This document shows positions 1 to 9,179 of a stretch of 64,000 nt of DNA, in pieces (position 1 is the first letter of the stretch; each line of letters starts with the position of its first letter). Made by a program: the position numbers and the translations under genes. Under the pieces are notes generated by a model. The model saw only the letters and a list, made by a program, of their open reading frames with translations. It did no database searches and was not told the origin of the DNA. The stretch lies in assembly GCF_014205015.1 (NCBI RefSeq), contig NZ_JACHMO010000001.1, positions 2,852,001 to 2,916,000 of the forward strand, in the 5' to 3' direction. This DNA comes from Saccharothrix ecbatanensis. Its GTDB lineage: Bacteria; Actinomycetota; Actinomycetes; Mycobacteriales; Pseudonocardiaceae.

Positions 1-369
1 CAGCTCGGACAGCATCGACTTGGCCGTGCCCGGTTCGCCGACCAGCAGCAGGCCACGCTCGCCAGCGAGCGTCACCACCGCCCGTTCGACCAGCGCGCGC
101 TCGCCCACGAACTTCGGGCTGATCAGCAGCCGGGACGGCACGCCGTCCACCGAGACGCCCTTGGGCAGCGCCAGAACGTCGCCACTGCCCATCACGAACG
201 TCACCACGGCACGCGGTGTGAGCCGCCATCCGGGAGGCCGGGGGCCGCTGTCGAAAGCCGCCAGGAACGCCAACTCCTCGCGGAAGGCGTCCTCGGCCGG
301 TTCGACCTGCCTGGGGCCGGCCGCTGTCGGTTCGACCCCAGTGGGTTCGACCTCAGCTGATGCGGTCAC
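1..369 (-). CDS. MoxR-family AAA+ ATPase, N-terminal part (cut by window edge)
   Basis: Only the first 123 codons are inside the window. Translation from a GTG at 369 gives a charged, Glu/Pro-rich N-terminus followed by the start of an AAA+ module with a clear Walker A (GEPGTAKS, about residues 112-119) and a preceding LISPKFVGERALVERAV-type segment. MoxR ATPases usually act with von Willebrand A proteins as chaperone-like remodelling machines. The GTG overlaps the TGA of the upstream 1618-aa gene in a GTGA arrangement, so the two are probably translationally coupled. The strand and the DUF4132 protein further upstream match the E. coli yehI-yehL type cluster, which predicts vWA and SWIM-domain genes just outside the left edge (inference). 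The Walker B, sensor and arginine finger regions cannot be seen. Confidence 0.85.
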   Translation of the reverse strand, partial: MTASAEVEPTGVEPTAAGPRQVEPAEDAFREELAFLAAFDSGPRPPGWRLTPRAVVTFVMGSGDVLALPKGVSVDGVPSRLLISPKFVGERALVERAVVTLAGERGLLLVGEPGTAKSMLSEL

Positions 370-3300
370 CTGCGTCCTCCGGTCTTCAACTCTTCGTAGG
401 CGGGGGTGTCGCCGTCGAGAACCCGCTGCCACGCGCGCGCGAACAGGTCCGCGACGGGTTCCAGCGGCACGATCGCGCCCGGCCGGTCCTTGGTGTACTC
501 GAACATCGGCGCCTTCCACATCTCCAGCGGCAGGTGCGGCGTCGACAACGCCAGCCACCCGCCGGGCAGGAACAGCGACCGCCCGGCCCGCGCGCGTTTC
601 GCGGTGAGCACCAGATCGGTCCCGGCGAGCGCGGCACGGGCTTGCTTCAGCCGGGCGGGCTTCCACCCGGTCCACCTGGCCACGTTCGCGTCCGTCGGGT
701 CGGGCAGCGCCAGGAGTTGCAGGTACAGCGCCGCCGCGTCCTCGGGCAGCCCGAACCGCTCGGCGGCCTCCGCCACCAACGCGGGCACGGACACCGTCGG
801 GTCCTGGTGGTACGCGGCCGGGTCGACACCCTCGGGCGCCGGCACCGCACATGCGGCGGTGAGGCGGTCGTCCGCCAGCAGGTCCAGCATCCGCAGCGTG
901 TCGTGCCCGCTCGAGATCGTGGCGACGGCGACCAGCACCTCGTGGTCGCCGGGCCCGATCAGGCCGGGACGCGCCACCACGCGGCAGTACTCGTCGCCGA
1001 CACGGGCCATCTCCAGCCAGCCGTGGAACCCGTAGACCTCGGTCGTGGTGGGCTCGTCGACGTCGAGCAGCGCGCAGACCTTGTCCAGACTGACCCAGCG
1101 GCCGAGTTCCACGGCGAAACCGGGGTCCGCGACCCGTTGCCGGGCCAGTGCCAACGCCTCCGGCAGCCGGGCACGCAGCGGCGAGCCGGACGGCAGCCGG
1201 TGCGCCAGCCACAGCAACACCTGCGGCACCGCCCACAGCGCCATCCGCTCGAACCCGTCGGGGTGACGGGCCTCCAGTCCGGTGCCGTTGAACGTCAGCT
1301 CGGCGTCCTTGGTGAGCCACGACGTGAGCTCGGGGTTGAGCACGCCCGTCACGTACTCGCCGACGCGCTGCACCTGCACGAACTTCACCGCGTCCGCCAG
1401 CACGTCGTCCGGCACCGGCGTCCGCTGCCCGTGCGCGGCGGTCCACACCTCGGCGACCGCGTCCACGTCGGGGCCGCGGGTCCACAGGTCGGCCGGGTCC
1501 GCGGGCACCGCGGCGGCCAGCAGCCGGCGGAGGTACCAGCGCGACAGCCCTTGCAGCCGTTCCTTGGCCGCCTTCGCCCCGGCCGCGGACAGGTCGAGCA
1601 ACTGCCGTTCGGCGGCGTCGAGGAACTTCGCGCCCCACTGGAGCACGCCGGGCATCCCGGCCAGCAGGACGGTCGCCTCGGCGTTGCTCAGACCCGTGCG
1701 CTCCACCAGCGCGGGCACCGCCTCGGGGAACCACGGCGCCGGGCCGCGTTCCGCGAGCACGTCGAGGAACCGGGTGATCCGCTCGCGCGGGAACGGCGTC
1801 CGCACCTCGTCGGCGTTCTCGACCCGCCAGTCCTTCGGCAGGTGGAACACGCCGGGCGTGCGGCTGAACTGCACGCCGTTGAACCGGCTGCCGGGCTCGT
1901 TGCGCCACTGGGACTCGAACAGGGCGATGAACCCGTCGCGCACCGGCACGACCCGCCCCTTCGGGGTGGTCTGGCCCCCGGTCACGACCACGCCGACAGT
2001 GCGCCAGTGCCCGGCGGCGTCGGTCATGCCGCTGTCCGCGACGGCCCGCAGCACGAAAACCAACGCGGCCCGCTGGTCCTCGGGAGTGAGCGGTGACGCG
2101 GCACGGTGTGCCAGCGCGGCCAAATCCGGCAGCGCGGAGAACCAGTCCGGCACCCCCGACTCGGGCAGCTCCCGGTCCACCGGCTCGGCCTGCGCGGCCG
2201 TCTCGGCGAGTGCGGCGATCAACTCGGGCAACCTGGTCGGCGACTCACCCTGCGTGTAGCGGGAGGAGTGGTTGCCGAACCAGCCGAGCGCGGCGGCGAC
2301 CTCGTTGTCGGTGATCGAGGGTCCGGTGGGTGCGAGGACGGGCTCGACCAGCCGGGCGGCCTCGGCGATCAAGGCGTAGTCGCGGTAGCCGCGCAGCAGG
2401 GCGGCGGCGCGGCGCACCATGTCGGCCACGCCGGCGATCAAGGCGGGGTGGGTGAGGCCGGGCAGGGCGGCGGTGACGGCAGTGGTCACAGCGTCGCGTT
2501 CCCCGCGCACCAGCGCGTCCAGCCGGGCGCGCATCGACGGCGGCTTCTCCTCCTGAGCCGCCAAGGCGGCGGCGAGCATGGCGTCCACGGCCTCCCTGGT
2601 CACGCCGCGCAGAGCGGCGGACCCGGCCTCGTCGCGCGGACGCAGGAGGTGCCACCAGTCCAACCCCGGCACGAGCGGCGTGCCGGCCGCGTACGCCGGG
2701 TTCTTCGCGGTGGCCGACAGGGACGCCAACTCGACGCCGTCCGGGTCGAACAGCACCATCGACTCGCGGGCGCCGGTCACGGTCAGCTCCGCCCCACCGG
2801 GCAGGCGCAGCACGCCGATCGGGCTCCGACGACTGCCGGACAGCCTGACCCGGCGGCCGTCGATGCCCTCACCGGTCCACGAGCCGTCGGCTTCGCGCCG
2901 CACCCGCCAGCCGTGCAGGCCGTCCGCAGCGCCGAGCGGGCTGCCCTCGGTCCCCGGCACGGCGGGCCGCAGGTCGCAGTCGCCGAGCGAGAGGGAAGCG
3001 CCGTCGGCGGCGAAGTCCTCCACGAACCGGGGCAGGCTGGCCCGGCCGCGCTCGCCGGTGGCCGGGTCGATTTCGAACCAGCGCCACCCCTGGTGGTTGT
3101 ACGCCCCGATCCAGACCGTCGTGCCGTCACCGTGCGCTTCCTGCACCGGCGGCACGACCGTGTCACCGGGGTGCACGGCCCGCCCGCCTCTGAAGCGCCC
3201 TCCGCCGGGCAACGCGATCGACGGCGTGGCCGATTCGCGCCGGGAGTAGTAGCGGCTGCCCTCGCCGACGGTGAACACGCGGTCCGGCGCGTCGCTCCAG

Positions 3301-5222
3301 TACGCCAGCTCGCCGTCCGGCCCCTGCCAGCGCACCAGCAGCACACCGTCGAACCACGACGCGCGCGGCTCGGGCCGGTTGCCGCGGGCGTCGGCGGGGA
3401 TGCGGGACACGTGTTCGGCGAGCACCCCGTCCGGGCCGACGACCACGAACGTCTCGCCTCGGCACAGCACGAGCGCGGGCCAGCCCTCGCCGCACACCTC
3501 GACGCCGGCGTTCTTGGGCACGGCGGCGGACCGCAGCCGCTCGACCGCCTCCTCCAGCGCCGGCCACCCCAGCTCGTCCAGCAGGCCGGCGCGCAGCGTC
3601 GTGCGCAGGGCCGCGCCGACGTCGGTGGCGGCGATCGACTCGGCCGCCTCCGGCACGTCCACGAACGCCTCCGGCAGGCGCACCACGGCCAGCCTGCCCA
3701 GGTGGGCTTCCAGGCTCGGCAGGCCGGTGGCGGCGACCTCGGCGGCGGTCGTGGTGATCCACCCGCGCAGCGCGGCGCGCAGACCCGGCACGGCCATCGC
3801 GGCGACCAGCACGTCGACTTCCGCGCTCTGCTTGCGCGACCTGGAGTTGAGGTACGTGACGAACCCCTTGCCCAAGGCGGCGCCGAACCGCTCGGAGGCG
3901 GCCAGCGCGGTCAGGTCGCGATGGCCGGGCTTGTCGTCGGACAGCCAGTTGGTGACGGGGAGTTCCGGTTTCTCGCGGTCTTCGGACGCGATCGGCACCC
4001 CGCGCGCCACCAACAGGTCGAGCACGTCGAGGTCGCCCTGCGCCCGGTAGAGCCGCGCCACGACCGGCACGCCGTCGGCGACGAGCCGGTCGGCCATCGC
4101 CTCCACCAGCTCCAGCAGCCGCACCGAACGCCCTGGGCTCGGCCAGGCGACGCAGCGGACGTTGAGCACCGCCGACAGCCACTGGGCGGGTTCGGCCCGC
4201 ACCTCGTCCGGCCCGATCAGGGCACGGGTCGCGCCGCACTTCGTGAGGATGTCCAGCCACAGGTCGAGCGCGCCGTCCGCGTCGGGCACGAACGTCAGCA
4301 GCCGGCCGCGCACCTCCACGTCGTCCGTCGCCAACGCCACCAGCGAGTCCCGGTACGCCTTCCAGAACCCGGCGCTCGCCCGGCTGATCGCCGAGCTGTC
4401 GAGGACACCGCGCAGCAGCCTCAGGTCCTCGGCGCGGAGGTCCCGCTTGGCCGCCTTCGCCAACCGCCGCAGGTCCTCCGGCATCCCGGTGTACGGGGGC
4501 AGGCCGCCGCGGGTGCGTTCGACGCACAGGGTGAAGAACAGCTCGTAGGCCGCGTCCGCGTCGTGCTTGCGGGCCAGGCCCTTGGCGTGCGCGGACAGGG
4601 CCTTGGCGGTGAGCGCGCCGGCGAACGCGAACTCCAGGAACACCTCGCGGGTGCGTTCCGGGTCGACCGCCAGGTCGTGCACCTCCTCCGCCTCACGGGC
4701 CTTGCCGAACATGCTCGCCGCGTAGGAGGTGTTGCCGTGCTGGAGGAAGATCCGCCCGGCCTGCTCGTAGAACGTGGGCAGGAAGTGCGGCGCGGACCGG
4801 CCGAGCATGGCGCCGAGCGCGGTGAAGCCGTCCTTCGCCGAACCGGCCTTCGACTTGGCCCGGCGAGCCAGGCGCTCGATGTCCTTGACGAGGTTGAGCG
4901 CGTGGTGTGCGTTGGCCGGGTCGTGCACCAGCGCCCACGCTGGGAAGCCCAGCGCGCTGCGCCGGCCGGTGCCGACGTCCTCGACTCGCGCGGGCGCGTC
5001 GAAGCCGAGATATTCGCACGCCAGGTCTTCGGCGCGGCCGAGGACGGCGGGCACCAGCCGCACCACGACGCGGTCGGCGAGCGCCGGGTGGTGGTAGTGG
5101 CGGGCGGTGACGGTGTCGCGGTCCTCGCCGACGTCGGAGGTGCCGGGCAGCACGGCGCCCGCCGAGAGGAGGGCGTTCGACTCCCGCGCGTTCGACTTCT
5201 GCACGTCCGGGTTACGGGCCAT
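366..5222 (-). CDS. Giant (1618 aa) uncharacterised protein of the MoxR/DUF4132 cluster
   Basis: I do not recognise a named domain. The ATG at 5222 overlaps the TGA of the upstream DUF4132 gene (TGATG), and this start is preferred over the longer reading to 5369, whose extra residues are Arg/Gly-rich out-of-frame-looking sequence. The protein is soluble, with no signal peptide or membrane segment. The N-terminal third is helical and Ala/Leu/Arg-rich (repeat-like, for example the LARRAKSKAGSAKDGF region near residue 100). A central part around residues 620-900 is rich in Trp and Gly and looks beta-rich, possibly a propeller-like fold. The C-terminal third is again helical. The stop overlaps the MoxR gene by 4 bp. 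Large proteins of this kind sit between DUF4132 and MoxR genes in other actinomycetes, where they are guessed to be scaffolds or sensors in a conflict or stress system (inference). Confidence 0.85.
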   Translation of the reverse strand: MARNPDVQKSNARESNALLSAGAVLPGTSDVGEDRDTVTARHYHHPALADRVVVRLVPAVLGRAEDLACEYLGFDAPARVEDVGTGRRSALGFPAWALVHDPANAHHALNLVKDIERLARRAKSKAGSAKDGFTALGAMLGRSAPHFLPTFYEQAGRIFLQHGNTSYAASMFGKAREAEEVHDLAVDPERTREVFLEFAFAGALTAKALSAHAKGLARKHDADAAYELFFTLCVERTRGGLPPYTGMPEDLRRLAKAAKRDLRAEDLRLLRGVLDSSAISRASAGFWKAYRDSLVALATDDVEVRGRLLTFVPDADGALDLWLDILTKCGATRALIGPDEVRAEPAQWLSAVLNVRCVAWPSPGRSVRLLELVEAMADRLVADGVPVVARLYRAQGDLDVLDLLVARGVPIASEDREKPELPVTNWLSDDKPGHRDLTALAASERFGAALGKGFVTYLNSRSRKQSAEVDVLVAAMAVPGLRAALRGWITTTAAEVAATGLPSLEAHLGRLAVVRLPEAFVDVPEAAESIAATDVGAALRTTLRAGLLDELGWPALEEAVERLRSAAVPKNAGVEVCGEGWPALVLCRGETFVVVGPDGVLAEHVSRIPADARGNRPEPRASWFDGVLLVRWQGPDGELAYWSDAPDRVFTVGEGSRYYSRRESATPSIALPGGGRFRGGRAVHPGDTVVPPVQEAHGDGTTVWIGAYNHQGWRWFEIDPATGERGRASLPRFVEDFAADGASLSLGDCDLRPAVPGTEGSPLGAADGLHGWRVRREADGSWTGEGIDGRRVRLSGSRRSPIGVLRLPGGAELTVTGARESMVLFDPDGVELASLSATAKNPAYAAGTPLVPGLDWWHLLRPRDEAGSAALRGVTREAVDAMLAAALAAQEEKPPSMRARLDALVRGERDAVTTAVTAALPGLTHPALIAGVADMVRRAAALLRGYRDYALIAEAARLVEPVLAPTGPSITDNEVAAALGWFGNHSSRYTQGESPTRLPELIAALAETAAQAEPVDRELPESGVPDWFSALPDLAALAHRAASPLTPEDQRAALVFVLRAVADSGMTDAAGHWRTVGVVVTGGQTTPKGRVVPVRDGFIALFESQWRNEPGSRFNGVQFSRTPGVFHLPKDWRVENADEVRTPFPRERITRFLDVLAERGPAPWFPEAVPALVERTGLSNAEATVLLAGMPGVLQWGAKFLDAAERQLLDLSAAGAKAAKERLQGLSRWYLRRLLAAAVPADPADLWTRGPDVDAVAEVWTAAHGQRTPVPDDVLADAVKFVQVQRVGEYVTGVLNPELTSWLTKDAELTFNGTGLEARHPDGFERMALWAVPQVLLWLAHRLPSGSPLRARLPEALALARQRVADPGFAVELGRWVSLDKVCALLDVDEPTTTEVYGFHGWLEMARVGDEYCRVVARPGLIGPGDHEVLVAVATISSGHDTLRMLDLLADDRLTAACAVPAPEGVDPAAYHQDPTVSVPALVAEAAERFGLPEDAAALYLQLLALPDPTDANVARWTGWKPARLKQARAALAGTDLVLTAKRARAGRSLFLPGGWLALSTPHLPLEMWKAPMFEYTKDRPGAIVPLEPVADLFARAWQRVLDGDTPAYEELKTGGRR

Positions 5223-6082
5223 CACGCCGCCACCTCCGCTTCCTCGACCACTCGGCCGGCGTGGATCGCCGACGCCATGCGCATGCCCTCGGACCAGGCG
5301 ACCGGTCCGACGTCGGCGAGCGGCACCGCGGTTCCGTCCTCCAGCGCCCAGGTCAACCCGCCGGTCCACGACTCGTTCTCGGGGTAGTCCGAGCCGATCC
5401 AGTAGCGGGCCTCCAGCACCCGGCCGTCCTCGAACGCGGAGTAGACCGCGTCACCGCCGCGGACCGGGTAGCCGAGCGTGCGGCAGCGGGCGAGCGCGTG
5501 GTTGAGCTGCTCGAACTTGCCGCCCGAGTAGTCGTCCACGGACCTCTTGCCGGCCACGTCGGCGGGCCGGGTGAACGTCTGCCGGAACAGCTGCTGCACC
5601 TTCTGCTCGACGCCCAGCTCCGCGCCGAACTCGCGCAGCTCCTCCAGGTCCTCCAGCAGCACGGGGTGCGGGATGCCCACCACCTCGGGCCGCAGCCGAC
5701 GGGTGTCTCCGTCGAGCGTGACGACGCCGAGCCCGCGCTCCGGGTCTGCGTCACGCAGGAAGCCGGTCTCCGGGCCGCTGCCGTCGTCCGCCGTCACTAC
5801 GAGGTCCCGCAGCACGGCGGCCCACGCGGTGTCCGCCCAGACCTCCGCGATCAGTGCCGCGGGCACCGGCAGCGAGCGCACCATCCAGCCGTCGACGGCG
5901 GCGAGGCACTCGGCCTCGTGCCGGGACAGCCATTCGGCGAGCTGCCTCAACTGGACGACCTGGGGATCGTCCTTGAGCGACGCGGGCACCGAGGAGAGCA
6001 GCTTTCCCTTGCCGTTGCGGCACTGGACGCGCCCGTTCTCCCCGAGCCGCACCTGGTACCCGGCGGCGTCCAGCCAACCCAC
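5222..6082 (-). CDS. DUF4132 (MolR/YehI-type) domain protein
   Basis: This 286-aa protein starts at a GTG at 6082, four bases after a strong AGGAGG. The reading frame extends to a TTG at 6145, but the extension has no ribosome site. The N-terminus (MGWLDAAGYQVRL, then VQCRNGKGKLLSSVPASLKDD) matches the usual beginning of stand-alone actinobacterial members. The segment with GLGVVTLDGDTRRLRPEVV, IPHPVLLEDLEELREFGAELGVEQ and KVQQLFRQTF (about residues 140-210) is the DUF4132 signature known from E. coli YehI/MolR, there fused to a WGR domain. No WGR domain is present here, so this is the short form. The gene is first in a tightly overlapping set with the giant protein and the MoxR ATPase. The molecular role of DUF4132 is not established. 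Confidence 0.88.
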   Translation of the reverse strand: MGWLDAAGYQVRLGENGRVQCRNGKGKLLSSVPASLKDDPQVVQLRQLAEWLSRHEAECLAAVDGWMVRSLPVPAALIAEVWADTAWAAVLRDLVVTADDGSGPETGFLRDADPERGLGVVTLDGDTRRLRPEVVGIPHPVLLEDLEELREFGAELGVEQKVQQLFRQTFTRPADVAGKRSVDDYSGGKFEQLNHALARCRTLGYPVRGGDAVYSAFEDGRVLEARYWIGSDYPENESWTGGLTWALEDGTAVPLADVGPVAWSEGMRMASAIHAGRVVEEAEVAA

Positions 6083-6261
6083 GGTTCCTCCTGCGAATCG
6101 TTCTTGACGGTGTTGGGGCAGGAGGCTAGCGACGGGGTCCGACAAAACGATCAGTTCGGTGGGTTCGTCGCCTCGCCGTGACCACCCGGAGTGGGTTCCC
6201 GTACCTCAAGCCTTGCCCAATTCAGGTGTGCTGTGACCCGCGTCTCCCTAACCTTTCCCTC

Positions 6262-6423
6262 ATGAGACTGCTGCTGTGGATCGCACTCACGTGCGCGCTG
6301 GCGGTCGAGGGGGCCATGGTCCTTCCGCTGCTGGCGGGCGTGGTGATCGTCGGCTGCGCCGAGGTGCGACCGAGGTCGCCTCGGCCGCACGCCCGACGCC
6401 GTCACGACCTCGTCGTGGGCTGA
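6262..6423 (+). CDS. Possible small membrane peptide (53 aa)
   Basis: An ATG at 6262 opens a 53-residue frame beginning MRLLLWIALTCALAVEG and continuing with a second hydrophobic stretch (MVLPLLAGVVIVGC), then a basic tail. It could be a one- or two-segment membrane peptide. There is no convincing ribosome binding site before it, the preceding sequence being pyrimidine-rich (ctaacctttccctc), although a leaderless or weakly translated gene is possible. I recognise no family. Treat it as a candidate only. Confidence 0.3.
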   Translation: MRLLLWIALTCALAVEGAMVLPLLAGVVIVGCAEVRPRSPRPHARRRHDLVVG

Positions 6424-6648
6424 CCGGAATAGAACCGATAGAGACGGGTATTTCGTGCGTGAGGGGCGCACGAGTGCTTGACCCGTGCGCCGATGGAAGG
6501 TTTTACTGCCGATACGCACGAGCTACCGAACAGTAGGTGATCCGGGCACTTCGAGCACGAGGGCGGGCGCCCTTTACCCACGATCCCGTTGACATTGTCG
6601 GCGCGACGGGACGGTATCGGACACGGCCCTGCCATGATTGGGGTCGGC

Positions 6649-7941
6649 ATGTCCCTGCTCAATCGACATGAACACGACTGGAATGAACGCGGCCGACTTG
6701 CGCGCCGCGGTCTGAGCCGCATAATGCTGTCCACTGCGGTCGCCGCGACCGTGTCGGCGGTCCTGGTCGCCCCGTCGGAGTCCGCGGTGCCCGGTGGCGA
6801 TCCGACACTGGCCGGAGGTGGGCGCGTGCAGTCGTTCTGGCTGCACCTGAACAGCACACCGGTGTCCGAGATCGACCTGTTCACCGAGGCGCGCAGGCGC
6901 AGTCACATCGTGCTGAACGCCTGGGAGGGCTCGCTGGTGCCCAGGCTCAAGGCGATGAACCCGGCCGTCCAGGTGTTCGTCTACAAGGACCTGTCGTCCA
7001 CCCGTTCGTACGCCTGCCGCAACGGGATCGACGACGCGCAGTTGCCGACCGGAGTGGGCTATTGCGAGGCGGAAAAGAACCACCCTGAGTGGTTCCTGCT
7101 CGATCCGCGAGGTCGCCGGTTCGAGTACAGCGGCTATTCGGGGCATTGGCAGATGGACGTGGGCAACACGGCGTATCAGAACGCTTGGGCCACCCGGGTG
7201 ATCGAGGACAGCACCGCTTCCCGATTCGACGGCGTCTTCATGGACAACGCATTGTTCCCGTGCGACGCTTATCATCCGGGCGTCTGTCCCGCGAAGTACC
7301 CGACCGACGCCGCGTTCCAGCAGGCGTACAAGTCGATGCTGGCGAACACCCGGGACGAATTCGTCGCGGCGGGGTTGAAGACGGTCGCGAACCTGTCCAA
7401 CGCCCGCCTCCACACCGGCGCTTGGGACGCCTACACCGAGCACCTGGACGGCGGCTTCGACGAGTGGTGGCTCACGTTCGACGACGACAACCTGCTGCCC
7501 GAGTACGCCGAGGGGTGGAGCAGGCAGGTCGCCGAGATCGCGTCGAACGAGGCCCGCGGCAAGCTCACGTGGGTGCAGCCGCACTTCACCGCGGGCAACG
7601 ACCGGGCGTTCCGCTACGCGCTCGCCGGCTACCTGATGGTCAACGGCGGCCACGCCGCGATAGCGGAGATCGAGGAGACCGACCGCTACGACGACGCGTC
7701 ACCGTGGCACCCCGAGTACAACTGGGACCTCGGCACGCCGTCCGGGCCCTACCGGTCCGTGGCGCGCAACGTGTTCCGGCGCGACTTCTCGTGCGGCATG
7801 GTCCTGGTCAACGCGAACCCGACCGGCAGCCGGTCCGTCACGGTGAAGCTGGGCAGCCCGCACGTCGACGAGCGCGGCATGGTCGTGAAGTCCGTGTCGC
7901 TGTCGGGCACCTCCGGCTCAATCCTCCGCAGGTTCTGCTGA
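6649..7941 (+). CDS. Secreted glycoside-hydrolase-like protein (GHL15-type)
   Basis: From the ATG at 6649 the product is 430 aa with a long twin-Arg-like secretion signal (RRGLSRIMLSTAVAATVSAVL, cleavage probably near SESA). The mature part resembles the hypothetical glycosyl hydrolase 15 family, a TIM-barrel group: FWLHLNSTP at the start, VFVYKDLSST, HPEWFLLDPRGRRF, WQMDVGNTAYQNAWA, then the DGVFMDNALF strand with acidic residues (D/DN) typical of a barrel active site, and ANLSN, FDEWWLTFDDD. The frame is open further upstream to 6589 but those residues look unlike a signal peptide. Substrate is unknown. It lies just before the lanthipeptide regulator in the same direction, separated by a 194-bp gap with a hairpin, so it is probably a separate transcription unit. 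Confidence 0.75.
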   Translation: MSLLNRHEHDWNERGRLARRGLSRIMLSTAVAATVSAVLVAPSESAVPGGDPTLAGGGRVQSFWLHLNSTPVSEIDLFTEARRRSHIVLNAWEGSLVPRLKAMNPAVQVFVYKDLSSTRSYACRNGIDDAQLPTGVGYCEAEKNHPEWFLLDPRGRRFEYSGYSGHWQMDVGNTAYQNAWATRVIEDSTASRFDGVFMDNALFPCDAYHPGVCPAKYPTDAAFQQAYKSMLANTRDEFVAAGLKTVANLSNARLHTGAWDAYTEHLDGGFDEWWLTFDDDNLLPEYAEGWSRQVAEIASNEARGKLTWVQPHFTAGNDRAFRYALAGYLMVNGGHAAIAEIEETDRYDDASPWHPEYNWDLGTPSGPYRSVARNVFRRDFSCGMVLVNANPTGSRSVTVKLGSPHVDERGMVVKSVSLSGTSGSILRRFC

Positions 7942-7957
7942 CGGCTCCGGCGTCAGC
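7937..7957 (+). terminator. Hairpin at end of GHL15 gene
   Basis: A 7-bp perfect stem GCTGACG / CGTCAGC with a 7-base loop encloses the stop codon of the GHL15-type gene. There is no T run, as is common for actinobacterial terminators, so the call rests only on stem position. Confidence 0.4.
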
Positions 7958-8135
7958 GGCAGGTGGGCCTGGAACCGGGTGTCGCCCGGCTCTGACTGGA
8001 CCAGCGGGACCCTTCCAGCGCCCCAATCCGCCGCCTTCGCCGGTCCGCAGTGACGTGCGAACGTGCGGAGACGTCGGTGTCCGCCGCCCCCAGCCCCTGG
8101 TATATCGGGAGATTCTGCCCGTGAAGGGGTGTCGG

Positions 8136-8903
8136 ATGGCGGTCTTGGTGCTGGGACGGCCCGTGGTGCGGTCCGGTGGGGTGCTGCGCCACCCGGCGCG
8201 GCGGATGGCGCGGATCCTGCTCGGTGTGCTGGCGTTGCGCGCCAACCGGGCGCTGCCGTTGGAGTGGATCATCGAGGCGCTGTGGCCGGGCCAGCCGCCG
8301 GCGTCGGCTGCGTCGAACGTGCGCACGCACCTGGCCGAGTTGCGCAGGCTGCTGAGTGCGGCCGACCAGCCGGGCATCGTGAGTTCGCGCGACGGGTACG
8401 TGCTGGTCGCGTCGCCGGACGGGGTGGACGTGACGTCGTTCCAGCGGCTCCTGGCCGAGGGCCGGGAGTTACGCGGCCACGGCGCGCACGACGCGGCGGC
8501 ACGGTCGTTGGCGCGCGCCGTGGGTTTGTGGCGGGGGCCGGTGATGGCCGGTGTGCCGGTGCCCGAGGCGGTCCGGCCGGATGTGACGATGCTGGACGAG
8601 CAGCGGATCAGTGCCGTCGAAGACCTCGTCGGCGTCCGGCTGGCGCTCGGTTTCCACGACGAGTTGGTGCCCGTGCTGGCCGGGCTGGTGGTCGAGTACC
8701 CGCTGCGGGAACGGTTCTGGCGGCACCTGGTCGCCGCGTTGGCCGCTGCGGGACGCCGCACCGAAGCCGTCGCGGTCTACCAACGGCTGGTGCGGGTGCT
8801 CGCCGCGGAGCTGGGCGTGGCGCCGAGCCGGGAGACGACGGAGCTGTTCGAGGCCGTTCGGCGCAACGACGCCGCCGCGCCGGAACCGGGTGGGTGCAAC
8901 TGA
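8136..8903 (+). CDS. SARP-like (BTAD) pathway regulator
   Basis: The 255-aa protein starts at the ATG at 8136, with AAGGGG seven bases upstream. An in-frame GTG lies 15 bases before it. Residues 1-90 form a winged-helix OmpR-type DNA-binding domain (LHPARRMARILLGVLALRAN..., ALWPGQPPASAASNVRTHLAELRRLL, SRDGYVL). Residues 95-250 are the bacterial transcriptional activator domain (DVTSFQRLLAEGREL, LWRGPVMAG, LDEQRISAVEDLVGVRLALG, ERFWRHLVAALAAAGRRTEAVAVYQRLVRVLAAELGVAPSRET). It has no NB-ARC or TPR extension, so it is a small SARP. The lanthipeptide precursor begins 82 bp downstream on the same strand, which makes this the probable activator of the locus. Short GTGTGC direct repeats lie ahead of that gene. 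Confidence 0.88.
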   Translation: MAVLVLGRPVVRSGGVLRHPARRMARILLGVLALRANRALPLEWIIEALWPGQPPASAASNVRTHLAELRRLLSAADQPGIVSSRDGYVLVASPDGVDVTSFQRLLAEGRELRGHGAHDAAARSLARAVGLWRGPVMAGVPVPEAVRPDVTMLDEQRISAVEDLVGVRLALGFHDELVPVLAGLVVEYPLRERFWRHLVAALAAAGRRTEAVAVYQRLVRVLAAELGVAPSRETTELFEAVRRNDAAAPEPGGCN

Positions 8904-8923
8904 ACGGCGCAGCGCGACTTTTT

Positions 8924-8957
8924 GTGTGCGCGACCGTGTGCACAGGATTTTTACACT
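8924..8957 (+). promoter_or_regulatory. Candidate SARP-type promoter before the lanthipeptide precursor
   Basis: Two GTGTGC(G/A) direct repeats (8924-8930 and 8936-8942, period 12) are followed nine bases later by TACACT (8952-8957), a plausible -10 element. Known SARP sites are heptamer direct repeats about 8 bp ahead of the -10, usually with an 11-bp period, so the match is suggestive only. AAGGGAG, the ribosome site of the precursor, follows. Confidence 0.35.
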
Positions 8958-8985
8958 CCGGCTCCCATCGAGGAAGGGAGCACGG

Positions 8986-9177
8986 ATGACTTCCGCAATG
9001 CTGCTCGACGCCGAGGAACTGGTGGCACGCTGGCGTGCCGGTCTCGACGAGTGGGACAACCCGGCCGGTCCGCTGTTCGCCAACGGCGAGTTCGCCGAGG
9101 GTGACATCGTGGCCTGCAACCCGCCGGGCAGCCGCTGCTCGTCGTGCACCGCGTCCGCGCCGGTGTACTGCTGCTGA
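8986..9177 (+). CDS. lanA: Class II lanthipeptide precursor (LanA)
   Basis: This 63-aa peptide starts at ATG 8986 after GGAAGGGAG. The N-terminal 43 residues form an acidic, helical leader (LDAEELVARWRAGLDEWDNPAG) with an NPAG-PL segment like the leaders of lichenicidin/mersacidin-type peptides. The C-terminal 20 residues CNPPGSRCSSCTASAPVYCC hold five Cys (44, 51, 54, 62, 63) and five Ser/Thr (49, 52, 53, 55, 57), so up to five thioether rings can be drawn. No GG or GA cleavage motif precedes Cys44. The likely junction is DIVA/C, which would give a core starting and ending with Cys, as in mersacidin. lanM starts two bases after the stop, so the pair is surely cotranscribed. Identity rests on position and composition. 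The ring pattern is unknown. Confidence 0.88.
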   Translation: MTSAMLLDAEELVARWRAGLDEWDNPAGPLFANGEFAEGDIVACNPPGSRCSSCTASAPVYCC

Positions 9178-9179
9178 CG

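Noticed and set aside
360..5387. Very long plus-strand reading frames (about 360-2096 and 2106-5387) opposite the giant gene
   Set aside because: They are Arg/Gly/His/Gln-rich, have no family features and mirror a minus-strand gene with normal codon bias. In DNA this GC-rich, antisense frames stay open by chance.
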